Part shown: positions 9,403-20,644 of the stretch, in pieces | Position numbering within the stretch: the stretch's first letter is position 1 | Layout: the number at the start of each line of letters is the position of its first letter | DNA from: Flectonema sp. DT1601 | Lineage: Eukaryota; Euglenozoa; Diplonemea; Diplonemida; Diplonemidae | NCBI GenBank assembly: GCA_964019425.1 | Contig: OZ025783.1 | Span: forward strand, 1,364,001 to 1,428,000 | DNA: 64,000 bases | Direction: 5' to 3' | Program-made: the position numbers and the translations under genes | The notes under the pieces: model-generated | Told to the model about the DNA's origin: nothing | The model's input: only the letters and a program-made list of their open reading frames with translations | Databases searched by the model: none

Positions 9403-12400
9403 ATGATCAATCTACTACTTGTGATCCTTGGCCTCGTAGTGTCGGGATCAGCATCGTGTGTGACAAATGCCACATGTCAAGCTGGCTATGATTGCAAATA
9501 TAACATCACCATGGGTATGAACGTATCTGCGTGTGTACCATCCTGCGGTGTTGTCTCTTGTAATGTTAGTACTGATATCTGTGAAGTAGCTAATCAGGGA
9601 ATCCAATGTATTATGGCTAACGGGTCCATGTCGAATTCACCATGTGGGAGTTGTCCTTTTAATACTGATTGCAAATATACTCAACTTTTTGGATATATTT
9701 GTATGGATTCATGTTCATATCTGAACTGTACTAACAATCAGACGTGTTCACAAAATACAACAACCGTGACTTCAACATGCGAAGCTGCTGCTTTTACGGG
9801 TTTTCAGGGTGACTTCTGCAACGCATCCAACCCTTGTAGTAATTGTTTTTGTTCAGGTAATGCGACATGTGCATGTACGTCAAATATCTGTACCTGTAAT
9901 TCAGTAGCTAATATTTCTCTGTGCCAACAGCTCTCATGTAGTGAGCTTTGTCAATATAATACAACCTCAGCTAATTATAGTTGTGTTCCGAAATCAACGT
10001 CAGCATGTCCTTCGTGTTCAAGCCCAAATGTTTGTGACTACAATAAAACAAGCGGATTATTTGGGTGTGTACCACCGTATGTAGTCCCACCATCTGTTCC
10101 TTGCAATGGCTCTTGTTTTGTAGGAGAAGTATGTGACCAGGATGTTTGTACTCCATGGAGCCAGACAAACAATGACAATGCCTGTCAAGGTAAATGTGGT
10201 CCGAGCTTTTGCTTATTATCATCAAATACTTACAACTGCACGGGAGGTACTACTTGTAGCCCCCTCTGTAATGGCACAGACGTGTGCGCATTCATCGGAG
10301 GAGTTGGATGGGAATGTAGTTTTGACAACTGTGGAGGGTGTTCTGTAGGTGAGTCTTGCAATCTTGTGAATTCAGCATATGTTTGTGAAAATGATACGGC
10401 TATGCCAACTGTTGGCCCAGCCTCGTGTGCTGTTGGCTGCTTGTCGAACGAAACTTGCGTTCTCACTAACGGATCCTATAAATGTGAGGCTGTCGATCCG
10501 TGCTCTCTATGCAGCTTAACTGAAGCGTGCTTCCCACGTCAGAGCAATAAATCGATTTCATTTTGTACGTCAACTTGCACTGATGTCGCATGTCCCGTCG
10601 ACCAAACGTGTAGCGTCATCCCTGGTGTCCCTCCTATGTGTTCAGGTAATTGCTCTGTATGTATTATAATGTTTTAGTCTGCTATTTATAGTTTCTTTTT
10701 ACAAAAAGTAAGTAAACAAAAAATCCAACAGTCCCTCTCTTGTGGTGTTAATGAGAAGTGTGTTAATAATCAGAACGGTACAGCTGTGTGTGAGCCAACA
10801 GCATCAACTGATCCTTGTGGGAATTGCACTTCAACTCAACAGTGTCAGCAAGAAGGTGGATCAACAAAGTGTGAAAGTATAGATACCTGTAATCTTGCAA
10901 GGCGTCAGGAAGGACAGTTAGTTTGTCTGTTCCCAGAGAACTGTGTTATTGCCGCTGATGGCTATGCAATCTGTGTACCTCCGACACCAACATCATGTGT
11001 AGAGTCAGAGTGTGTTAAGCAGAACAAAGTTTGTGGTCCTGCAGGTGATTGTATCACAGACAAGTGTATCGCATTTTCTTGGCCACCACCTGGAGTTCAA
11101 TACTGCAGTCCAGACAAAAGCTGTCCAACAGGAAAGAAGTGCACAGGCTGTACAGCTTCAGCAACTTGCAACAGCGCTACTGGTGCGACAACTTACGGTA
11201 ATGATTGTCGTCCAACATGTGAGATCTTTTCATTACTATGTAATGTTACTGAACAAGATTCATGGACACCAGAAGAACTGAGAGATTGCTGTGCTGTCGC
11301 AAGCATCGGCTGTTCAATTTATGACTGTCTGGATGAGATGCCAGTTGAACAATGGTCGAGTGATAAGAAAACCTTCTGCTGCAATAGCACAGGAAAAGGA
11401 TGTCCTCCAAAAGCAGGTGAATACGACTGCTTAGATAGCAGCGACTTAACTGGATGGCAATTTGTTAAGAAACAATGGTGTTGCAACAATAAACAAATTG
11501 GATGCCCTGTTGGATATGACTGCAGCAGTAACCCTTCTTCATGGAACCAAGAACAATCAACATACTGTTGTAAACTAAAAGGCAAGGGTTGTACTGCAAC
11601 AAATGGTTACGACTGCACATGGAACAATCAAACCACCTCTGTATGGAGTAATAAACAAAAAGACTGGTGCTGTTCAAATGCGGGGGTTCGATGCCCTCCA
11701 CAAGATCTATTCTCATGTCCTGATAACACAACACAGTACAGCGATGATCAAAGTGAGTGGTGCTGTGCTAATAGAAACAGAGGATGTCCTTACAGCTGTC
11801 AAGAAAGAAACACGTCAAGGCAATCATGGACAGAAGAACAAAGAAAATACTGCTGTTTATATGATGGTATTGGCTGTAAAGCAAATATTGATAATTTCGA
11901 TTGTTTCGATAGTTCTCAAGTGTGGACATCTAAACAGAAGAAATACTGCTGTAAGGAAGAAGACATTGGATGTCAAATCTCATGTAATGGATTACTGCTA
12001 TCAGAATCTGATAAGGTTCATTGTTGCAATGAGAAAGGATTATACTGCAATGAAAAGATTCAAGATCCAACTTTATCAGAGAATATGATACGAAAGAGGT
12101 TCAGATTATCCTTTAGGGCTGATTGGGGATCTGTAGTTCAAAATCCAAAAAGGATGATTCGTATGTTTAGACTGACTTTATACCATGCGTCTAGAACAGC
12201 TGTATCAGAAAGTGCTAATATTGATATTGAGTTTATTGGATCAAAAACACCGATCGGAGATTTCCCAACCAATGATGATCTCCACAACTGGGGTATAATT
12301 GCGTCAACTAATTGGAGTATGGGAATTATTCCTGCGGAGGTAAATAAATCAGTGACGGCATCAAGAAATTTTAGAGTGCTATCTGAGACGAGGAATGAAG

Positions 12401-12828
12401 CGAGTGTAGCATCAGATCATTTATTTGTTTATTACTCTTTATACGGAACTGATGAATCAGTCATGAATTCTGTTAGTCATGAAATTGACGTAACTGGAAT
12501 CAATGCTGCTGGTAAGAATCCAACGGGACCAATGCATGATAATGCCGAAGGCTATTCTCTTATCCTACGTCATCCTAGAAATGAATTAATTGATCGAAGT
12601 GCTGGTGAAACACTTCCTCCACCTTCGAGTTCAAGCACTGATAGTGTTTTATTGATAATTGGTATTTTACTGGGAGTTCTTATCCTTGGTGGGTTCGTAG
12701 GCATGTACATCAATAGACAAAAACGACCATCAGGCCTCACAGAGTATTCCGGTCAACTAGAAGAAATGACGCCTGCCGAACGTAAGATATTTGAGACTCC
12801 TGAAACTGTTGAAACTGGTACAATTTAA
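9403..12828 (+). CDS. Cysteine-rich type I membrane protein with tandem CC repeats
   Basis: Exons are 9403-10656 and 10732-12828 (1116 aa). The ATG at 9403 was chosen because it opens a clean signal peptide (MINLLLVILGLVVSGSAS). An upstream in-frame GTG at 9373 would add ten residues before it. Residues 20-600 are EGF-like cysteine modules with many NxT/NxS glycosylation sites. Residues 604-858 hold about eight repeats of 28-40 residues with the pattern C..W...Q..WCC....G.GC. A beta-rich ectodomain follows, then one membrane helix (about 1055-1078, LLIIGILLGVLILGGFVG) and a 40-residue cytoplasmic tail. This architecture indicates a surface receptor or adhesin. I do not recognise an orthologue. 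Similar W..CC..GC repeats occur in other marine protists, from memory. Confidence 0.85.
10657..10731 (+). other. Spliceosomal intron in cysteine-rich surface protein gene
   Basis: A 75-nt phase-0 intron begins GTATGT and ends CCAACAG. It contains stop codons in the exon frame, so it must be removed to join the two halves, both of which carry the same cysteine-module style. Confidence 0.85.
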
Positions 12829-12949
12829 AACAACAGACGCAATAACGATTGTTGTTGTATTCACAGTTTCTTTTTTTTTTATATTTTATATTACGTTTCA
12901 AGCGAGAATGGTTTTTTTTTTCCACAAAAAAAAATCTAAAAAAAAAAAA
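12829..12949. other. 3' UTR/intergenic before the MITE
   Basis: An AT-rich stretch with homopolymers; nothing else is seen. Confidence 0.4.
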
Positions 12950-13740
12950 TATATATCAGTCATTCCTTTTTTTTGCGAACAAAAAACACCTTTTTCTCAC
13001 CGCCTGAGCAAGGTTACACGATATGTTACTTTTGCTCGATTTTTTATTTTTTGGAATCGGGGAGGGTGCGATCTGTAAAATTAGGCATAGGGATATACTT
13101 TTAAACATGGTAAGTGCTGCTAAAAAGAGATAAACGTCTCTTTGCAAAATTTCCTTGGTACTACTCAATGATAAATATTAATCCCAGACCTGGAATGGAA
13201 AGATCGAGAAAATCTGAGTAAAAAACACCCCTAATTTTTTTTTTTTTACTATTTTTTCCCCCTTCTCCCGCACTCAAGAGATATGCACCTTTTTACTAAC
13301 AAATCAACCCTAGTAGCAATTATGTAAGGAAAATGTTGCATCTGTGGTGGTGATAATGATCATTAAGTATCAAAGTAGGTCCAAAAAGACAGGTAGTAAC
13401 AATCTGCCTCACCGGCACATGCTTAGTACTCTTTAATATATTTTTGCTCGATTATTTTTTCTCTGGATCCCGCTGGGCCAGCAGTGTAAAATTAGACCCT
13501 TCGATTAATTTTTAGTTTTGGTACTTGTCCACGGCTGAGCTGATTTAGTAAACCACAAAATCTCTTTTCTCAATTCGGGAGACAAGTATGTGATGCCAAC
13601 CTCCCGATTTCGGACGGAAATGAACCCAACGATGCAGCGCATTAAAATGCCGCTTCGATCGAAATTTTTACAATTTTTTTTTGAAATTTTTTTTCAGTGT
13701 CCAGAATTTGTTCGCAAAAAAAAGGAATGACTGATATATA
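12950..13740. mobile_element. MITE-like element with perfect 34-bp terminal inverted repeats
   Basis: Bases 12950-12983 (beginning TATATATCAGTCATTCC) are the exact reverse complement of 13707-13740. The 791-bp element has no plausible ORF. The ends fit a Tc1/mariner or pogo-type miniature element, with CAGT at the tip next to TA-rich flanks. Inside are two diverged direct copies of a module starting TTGCTCGATT and ending TGTAAAATTAG, near 13033-13083 and 13445-13496. The perfect repeats suggest recent activity. The superfamily is inferred from the tips only. Confidence 0.75.
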
Positions 13741-14434
13741 AAATCAATAAATAACATCCCAGCTCGCATTGCGATTTTGGAAATTCTTTTTTTCATTTTT
13801 TTTTTTTTTTTTTTTTTTCTTTTTGCACCGACAAAGTCGGAGAAGAAATTTATTCAGATTACAAAGCTTTTATTTATTATGGCTGTGCGTTCAGTTTTAC
13901 TGTCGATCAAAAAAAAAAAAAAAAAAAACACCAAATATAAAGGTTATCTGAATAGTTTTTTCTTACTTATGTCAGTAGCATAATCGAGGCACACTTGAGC
14001 TTACTTGGATTTCGCTGCTTTTGGTAGCCTTGCGTGTCGGTTCTATTGAACATCGCAGTTGCCAATAATAGTGCCAATTATTATTATTATTTTTTTTAAT
14101 TTTTTTTTTTGTTTCTCGTTTTCTGAATTGAAGATACATCCCTCGAAAAGGTGGATGGCGACAGAACTTTGACAGTATTGTCATTTTATGTTTTCTTTCT
14201 CTCTTTGGTGAGATTGTGAACAACGGAAGGTACAGTTCGGTAATATTCACCACTACAACCAATCTCGTCCATGCTCCAGATACTTTCGCGGCATGGGTTC
14301 TCTAGTGTTGTTCTTATAATACTGTCGAAAAAAAGTCATATTGTTTCTTTTTTATTGAACTGACGCTTGATAGTTACGAGGAAACACCTCTAATAATTGA
14401 TCAAACATTCTTTTTTTGAATTTTTTTTTTTTAA
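13741..14434. other. Intergenic region between two mobile elements
   Basis: No gene is seen. Long T and A runs occur at 13788-13820 and 13910-13928. The short reading frames here are low-complexity. Confidence 0.45.
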
Positions 14435-14987
14435 AACCCATTAATTAAGGACGGCGGTAGAAACCAGTTTTTTTTTTGACTATTTTTGAAAAAAGAGCCA
14501 ATGAGGAAAGGGTAAGGCAAAGTGAACCACCATTGTCTGCCCGTTACAAATACACGCACATTCACCACCTGAATGGTGAACAGAACAAACGAAAACACTA
14601 AAGACAAAAATAAGCTCAATTCGTATGACTTCTTGCGCTTCTTCAATTTTGATTTAATGTTGTTGTGGGCGCAGGGGTCTTCTTCTTAGTACGTTCTTCC
14701 TAATAGCATTTCCCGACACAGAGATGTTCTCCCCTTTGTAAGATTTAAGTGGAACTTGCCAAAACAGGGGTGCATGGCACATAAAAACCTTACGCCCCTG
14801 GCATCCATAAGTAGTCCTCACTCAAGTATTGTGATACTTACATTGTTTAGCAGCGCCAAATATAGATGGATAGTGCTCAGCGGTGCTGAACATGTGTGGG
14901 AAGTGCGAGCCTGTTAGCCGAGATTTCCCCTTAGCGAAAAAGAAATCTTTCAAATAAGCACTGTAGTGGTCCCCCGTCCTTAATGGG
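14435..14987 (-). mobile_element. Decayed, internally deleted piggyBac element
   Basis: TTAA flanks both sides (14431-14434 and 14988-14991), the piggyBac target site. The ends are imperfect inverted repeats built on CCCATTAA followed by GGACGG; the left end carries extra AA and TTAA. On the minus strand, about 190 bp inside the right end, translation gives FLCAMHPCFGKFHLNL, which matches the C-terminal cysteine-rich domain of piggyBac transposases (LC..PCF...H). Most of the transposase is missing. The subterminal CCACTACAGTG resembles the element at 57096. Confidence 0.72.
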
Positions 14988-14991
14988 TTAA

Positions 14992-15537
14992 CATGAATTC
15001 GCTTCGGTAGGTTTACTTTTGTGGATACTCACCGAACACGCAAAGACTGCATTTATACGGCTGCTGACATACAAAAAGGCTGTAAATTGCTGGCTTACCA
15101 GACAGAACTTCAAGGCTATGCCTATTTTAATACGATGGGTGATTCCATCGTATTATTGTTATTTTTTTTTAAATATCGTTTTTCATAAGTTTCTATTAGT
15201 TATTGGTTTGTCGTCATTTTTTTTTCTTTTTGTTTTTTTTTTCCCCCTTATTTCTTCTTCCCTGTTTTTCTCTTTTATTATTATTATTATTATTATTATT
15301 ATGACGTTTTCTGTTCTTTTTTTTTTTTTTTTTAATTTTTTCTTTTCTGATACGAGGCCCCCCGCTGCTGCGGTCAACCACGTCTTCACTAATGCCAGCA
15401 AACGATTACTCATTTGTAGTTTACAGGCCAATATGTAATCACTGTTGTGTGATATGGGTAAGTTTACACAAAGCATAACTACTCTTATGAGTTACCTCTC
15501 TCTCTTCAGATATTAAAAGTTAGCAACAAGCTACACT
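14992..15537. other. Intergenic region with trans-splice acceptor
   Basis: No gene is seen. It contains a perfect hairpin, an ATT microsatellite near 15278-15301, and a CT-rich tract ending in AG at 15508-15509, which is the likely trans-splicing acceptor for the transporter gene. Confidence 0.55.
15129..15154. repeat. Perfect 10-bp hairpin
   Basis: AATACGATGG (15129-15138) and CCATCGTATT (15145-15154) are exact reverse complements around a 6-nt loop. The function is unknown. Confidence 0.8.
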
Positions 15538-18500
15538 ATGACGAAAGGAGACAGCAGCTCTCGGAGCAGCAGCAGCTCTGATAAGGAAAAAGATTTGAAG
15601 AGACCTGAAACTGAAGAGGTTCGTTATTATCCTTTTGGAAATAATGGATTCGTTACCTACGATGAGTTCTTGGAACTTCCAAGAGGTTTGGACATTACTG
15701 AAGAAGACGCACAGAGTGAAGATGGTCTCGATGGTGAACGTCTTCGTGTCTTCAGAACCTTTCAGACCAAACAGGAACACGACAAGGCCAACAGATGGAA
15801 TTTACAAGAGATGCCTAACACGGAAGTCCCTTACAAACTTCTATCGACGATGGGAAAAGTTGAGTGGGTGATTTCAGCTTTCGTTAAGTTCTGCGCGATC
15901 TGGGGAGTTCTGTACTTGTTTATCATTGCTTTGGGAATTATGGGTAACGCCTTTAAGGTTCTTGGTGGTAAGTCTTCTGGTAAGACTTTCCGTGAGAGTG
16001 AGCTGCTCTCCAATCCGCTGGCCGGTCTTGCGATTGGTATCCTTGCGACAGTTCTCATGCAGTCATCCTCGACCACGACTTCGATTGTTATTTCAATGGC
16101 TGCTTCCGACTTGGTGTCGGTGAAGAACGCGGCGTACCTGGTGATGGGAGCGAACATCGGTACCTCAGTGACCAACACAATCGTTTCGATTGCTCACTTG
16201 AACAGTCCGGAACAGTACCGCAGAGCATTCACTGCTGCTGTGTTCCACGACATGTTTAACTGGTTGACTGTATCGATGTTCCTTCCTCTCGAAGCGTCTT
16301 CTGGATTCCTCGTAGAGCTCGCTGGGGCAGCTGTCGACAGCATGAACCTCGGAGATAAACAACAGAAGACTGAATTCATTAAAAAGATTACAAAGCCTGC
16401 TTCTGGACGTGTCGTCTCTGTTGACAAGGGACTGATTGAGAAGATTGCTGAAGCAAAGACTAGCGAAGAATTATCAAAACTCGAGAAGAAGTCGATCATC
16501 AAAAAGAAGTCTGGATTCGTTTTCCGTGACACTCCACAGTCAGATGACGAGGCCGGTTTGTTGTTGTTGTTCGTGTCGATTACTATGCTTTGCACTTGTC
16601 TGTTGCTTCTCGTTAAGCTGCTCCAGTCTGTCCTAAAGGGAAAGGTCGCTGTGTACACGAGAAAGGTACTGAACCTCGACTTCCAGAACAAGTACCTGAA
16701 GATGTTTGGTGGGTTGGACAGTTACATCCTTCTCCTTGTCGGAACTGGTGTCACCATTTTAGTGCAGTCGAGTTCAGTATTCACCTCCACATTGACTCCA
16801 CTTGTAGGTATTGGATTGATTCACATTGAAAAGGTTGTTGCATTGACTCACGGAGCTAATATCGGAACCACTGTGACTGGTGTCATCTCAGCACTCTCAG
16901 GAGACAATGTCGATACCGGAATGAGAGTCGCTCTTGAGCACGTTTTCTTCAACTGTCTCGGAACAGTAGTCTGGTTTGTCATCTGGCCGCTCAGACCCGT
17001 TCCTCTCGCCGCAGCGAAGTTCCTCGGAGAGACTGCCTCTAACTTGAAGTGGTTCCCTGTCGCGTACATCATTGCTGGTTTCGTAGTTGTTCCGACTTTG
17101 ATCGTTGGTCTTTCGATCCCTGGATGGGAGGTACTAGTGGCTGTTGGTATTCCAATCTTTCTGATTATCTTGTTATTCGTTTCATGGTTATGGGTAAGAA
17201 GAAACAGGGCCAACATGTTATCACGTGGAGGATGCCTGAGATCTGATGTCGCCCCTTGTGGATGTGCATACCCAAACTGGATGCAGGTTTGGGGAGGAGA
17301 CCGTAGTGAGGACACTGTCGACATGGACGAGCTTAGAAAGAAGGAAGCTTTAGCAGAGGCGGACGAAGTTGCTGAATGGCCAACATCTCCGATGGCGTGG
17401 GGTATGGCGCTCTTGGCATTCCTCGCATTAATGATGGCGATCCCTACTGCTCAGTGGAGACGTATCCGTTACGCAAAGGAGACCCGCGGAAGAAAGGAAT
17501 ACGGTTTCGGACTGTGGGAGGTCTGCTCTGATGACTTCAAAGAGGACGTCGAATGGGCAACCAGACCTCCACTGTGCGACCAGGCACAGGTGAACGAATG
17601 CGCAAAGGATTTAGCTCGTAGTTGTAAGACTAACGACTGGGCAGCAGAATTCGAGCCAACTAGTTTGGAGGAAGACATGTACGAGAGTGCCTGGCAGACC
17701 TGCTCGAAGCTCGGGTGTCGTGTGTGGGACTGGCTGCAGCATTGCCCTGAGATGCCAGATTGCAGTGCCAACAAGGAATTCCACACAAACCGTTGTGCCT
17801 CTGTAGTGTATAATTACAAGTTCTTCAACCATAACCAGATGGACTCAAAGGGTGTTGAGTACTCGTACCCAGGTGACACTTCAACAGTTCCACCTCCGAT
17901 GGCGAGTACCCCAACACACGCTAACGTTTTCTTCTCAGGAGTTGCCAGCAGTTACAAGGTATCCACTTTCCCAGTTGCACCTAAGTCTCTTGATGACCTT
18001 AACGCGGCTAACGCCCCAAATGGTCTGACAGCTTCGTGCACTGGCTGTACTGAGACCTGTGCTTCGTCTACCGATCGCAGCATCTGCACTGACGCTCCAG
18101 GATTCACTGGTCTTTCTTATGATAGTTGTTCAGGAGAGTTACTTGTCGTGACTGGACGTGGTCCAACTCTGGGATGCACTGATGGAAGTGCCTTCGTCTT
18201 TGAAGGGTTTGCACCGTCGATGTCGAAAATCTCTCTGACGAAGGCGAAGGATGCCTCATCCCACGTTGCTGAGATTAGCACCACAGTTCAGTTGAAGCGC
18301 ACTAACAACCTCGGCGCTGTTACCTACGCCAGTGGTCTTCCAAATGCTAACAGCTGGGGAACTGCTTACAATGCACCGTCAGTCACCAGCGCTACCACAT
18401 GCTCGGGATCAATCTCAGCAGTTGATACTGAAGGTCTTGATCTTAGTGATGTTCACGTTATTAGATACAAAAGGAACTCTACTGCTGGTATCTACGTTGG

Positions 18501-19978
18501 TTCTGACCAGTACGGAGCAAGGGTTGTTTTCTGGGACGACAACGGTGAAATTCTCGCTACCTACGTTGCTGTCGGAACGGATGTTGCCAACACGATTGCT
18601 GTCCTTCCTTCACAGTTTGGATCCCGAGACAGGTCAAGTGGAAGAGTAACGATGACTATTAACTCTGACAAAACAAAGTTGGTTGTGTGCGCACAAGTTG
18701 CGATGAGCACTACGGCGTATCTCCGTAACAGTCCTGTCGTCAGATGTGCTGTCTTAGACATCAGTGACTACAGAACTCCGACATTGTTAAGCGTGAAGCT
18801 CGTTCTCCAGAACGAGGCCGCTGTAGAGTACGGAGCAGACGTAAGAGGTGTCGCCTCTCTCCAGTCTGAAGTAGAGTTCGTCTCCGCCCAGTGGCTTACT
18901 GGTGACAAGGTTCTCTTCTTGGAGCAGGGCAGGGTATGATTTTATTATTTTATTTCAAGAAATCCATTCATGACTTTATAAACTAAAACAGTTTAACGGT
19001 AAGAATCTTGGAGGAGGTATGTACGTTGTCGACTTCTCTACTGGAGATGATATCAAGTCATTGACTACCGACACTCTGGTGAACATCGAAGGAGCTGCAG
19101 TAAGAGCCAGGGCTTCTGTAACCAACCCATCAACTGCTGATGAATTCGACTACGAAGCCCATCCACAGGCCTATCAGATATTAGTCAACGCTAATGCCAG
19201 ACCTGTTGATGTAGAAAAGCTGATGGACCTGAACGACATCGATGAGAGCACCAGAGAGAAGATGTCATCGTCACCAATCGGAGGGATGCTCGTCCCAAAT
19301 GAGCACAATATCGTTCTCGCTGAAGACAATAAGTTTGGAGCCACCGGCAGCAGCTACTCCAAAGTGCACGTTGTCAACCTGAAAAACAAGTTGAAGATGT
19401 CGCAGCCAAAGTGCTCTCCATCATCATCATCATCATCATCATCAACACCAACTAGTGACTCGAATATTGTAAAGGGAACTGAGAGATGTCGTGACATCGA
19501 AGATGTCTGCCCGGAGGGTGACCTCGCTGGAGACTTTAGAGCTGTTGCTGGATGTGTTGTTACTTCATGTATTCTTCTATTTATTGGTCTCGTCTTTTTG
19601 ATTGCCTACACTTGCACTTCAAAGGCTGCGTTTGGTATCTACGTCACTGCCGGTTGTTTCACTGTGTGTTGGATTCTGCTTCTTGCTGGTTGGGTCAGGG
19701 TTGCTGCTTTAGAAGACAGCACCTACACCTGTATGTTCCAAGATGAGGCTTTGAGAGGTGGGCTTGTTCTGATTAAGGGAAAGCTTGTGTACATAACTAT
19801 GGAGAGTTACTCGTGGGCGTTTGCAATCTTCTCGTGGGGATTGATGACAATCTCGTTAGCCACTGTCCTGCACCACGTTATCAGTAAAGCATGCTGCCCT
19901 GATCCTTTAGCTGAGAAGAAGAAGGAGTTGGCAGAGGAGGGAGGTAACGACAGTGAGAATGCTCCTGACCAAAAATAA
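15538..19978 (+). CDS. SLC34-type Na+/phosphate cotransporter with large C-terminal extension
   Basis: Exons are 15538-18933 and 18992-19978 (1460 aa). Residues 100-560 are the sodium-dependent phosphate transporter core. Its inverted repeat is clear: QSSST (about 174) followed by GANIGTSVTN, and QSSSV (about 409) followed by GANIGTTVTG, the QSSS motifs that bind sodium and phosphate. The protein would import phosphate across the plasma membrane. Unlike the usual 600-700 residue family members, it continues with another membrane helix (about 620-640), a 650-residue extracellular-type domain with paired cysteines, and three or four further helices at 1315-1425. An SS run at about 1277-1289 comes from TCA repeats. 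The extension is not recognised; a sensor or adhesion role is speculative. The start follows a strong acceptor at 15509. Confidence 0.9.
18934..18991 (+). other. Spliceosomal intron in SLC34-type gene
   Basis: A 58-nt phase-0 intron begins GTATGA (a stop follows in frame) and ends AAAACAG. Exon 2 continues FNGKNLGGGMYVVDF. Confidence 0.85.
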
Positions 19979-20644
19979 ATCAAAACAACAGAAAACCATA
20001 TTATTGTTGTTCATTTTCTTATGTATATTCCTTTTGGTTATCTTTTTTTTTAAATTATTGGATGTTTTTCTTTTTTTTTGTTTGTTCGTTTGTTTGCCTC
20101 AAAAAATCTTTGCAAACTAACAGCGAGAGGACACCAAAAAGAAAAAAAAAAAAAACTCCAATTTACTATCAGGAAACTGCGTGACTTTACTACGAGCTCC
20201 AGCTCAAAATAAAATTACTGTTTCTTTGATTGCTCATCATTTTATTTAATCCTCTCTTTTACTATACTTGAGATATGCTATTTGCAACGTATAATTTCAC
20301 GTTGGAAAGCACTGTTTTTCAGGGTTATAACCTTCCTCTTCCACACCTTTGACGGGAATCAATAGAAAGCCGGTTGTAGTACTTCCGCAGCGAACTATGA
20401 TGCTGTAAAGGTGAAAAAAAAAAAACTTTCCTCTCCTTTTTATATTTCTTTTATACTAAAGTGATTATTTTAACCTTTAGTTTGTTGATTTTGAAACCAA
20501 GAATAGTTATTTCAGACCATGACTGACATAGTCTAGGGAAACTGAAAATATTTTTTATTTTATGGTAAGTGATGATTGTGTGATTTCTTTTTAAACTTTT
20601 CTTTTTTTTTTCCCACTTTTTAGCATTAATACCGAATTATTAAT
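19979..20644. other. Intergenic region with trans-splice acceptor
   Basis: No gene is seen. A pyrimidine tract ending TTTTTAG at 20623 lies 21 bases before the next ATG. Confidence 0.55.
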
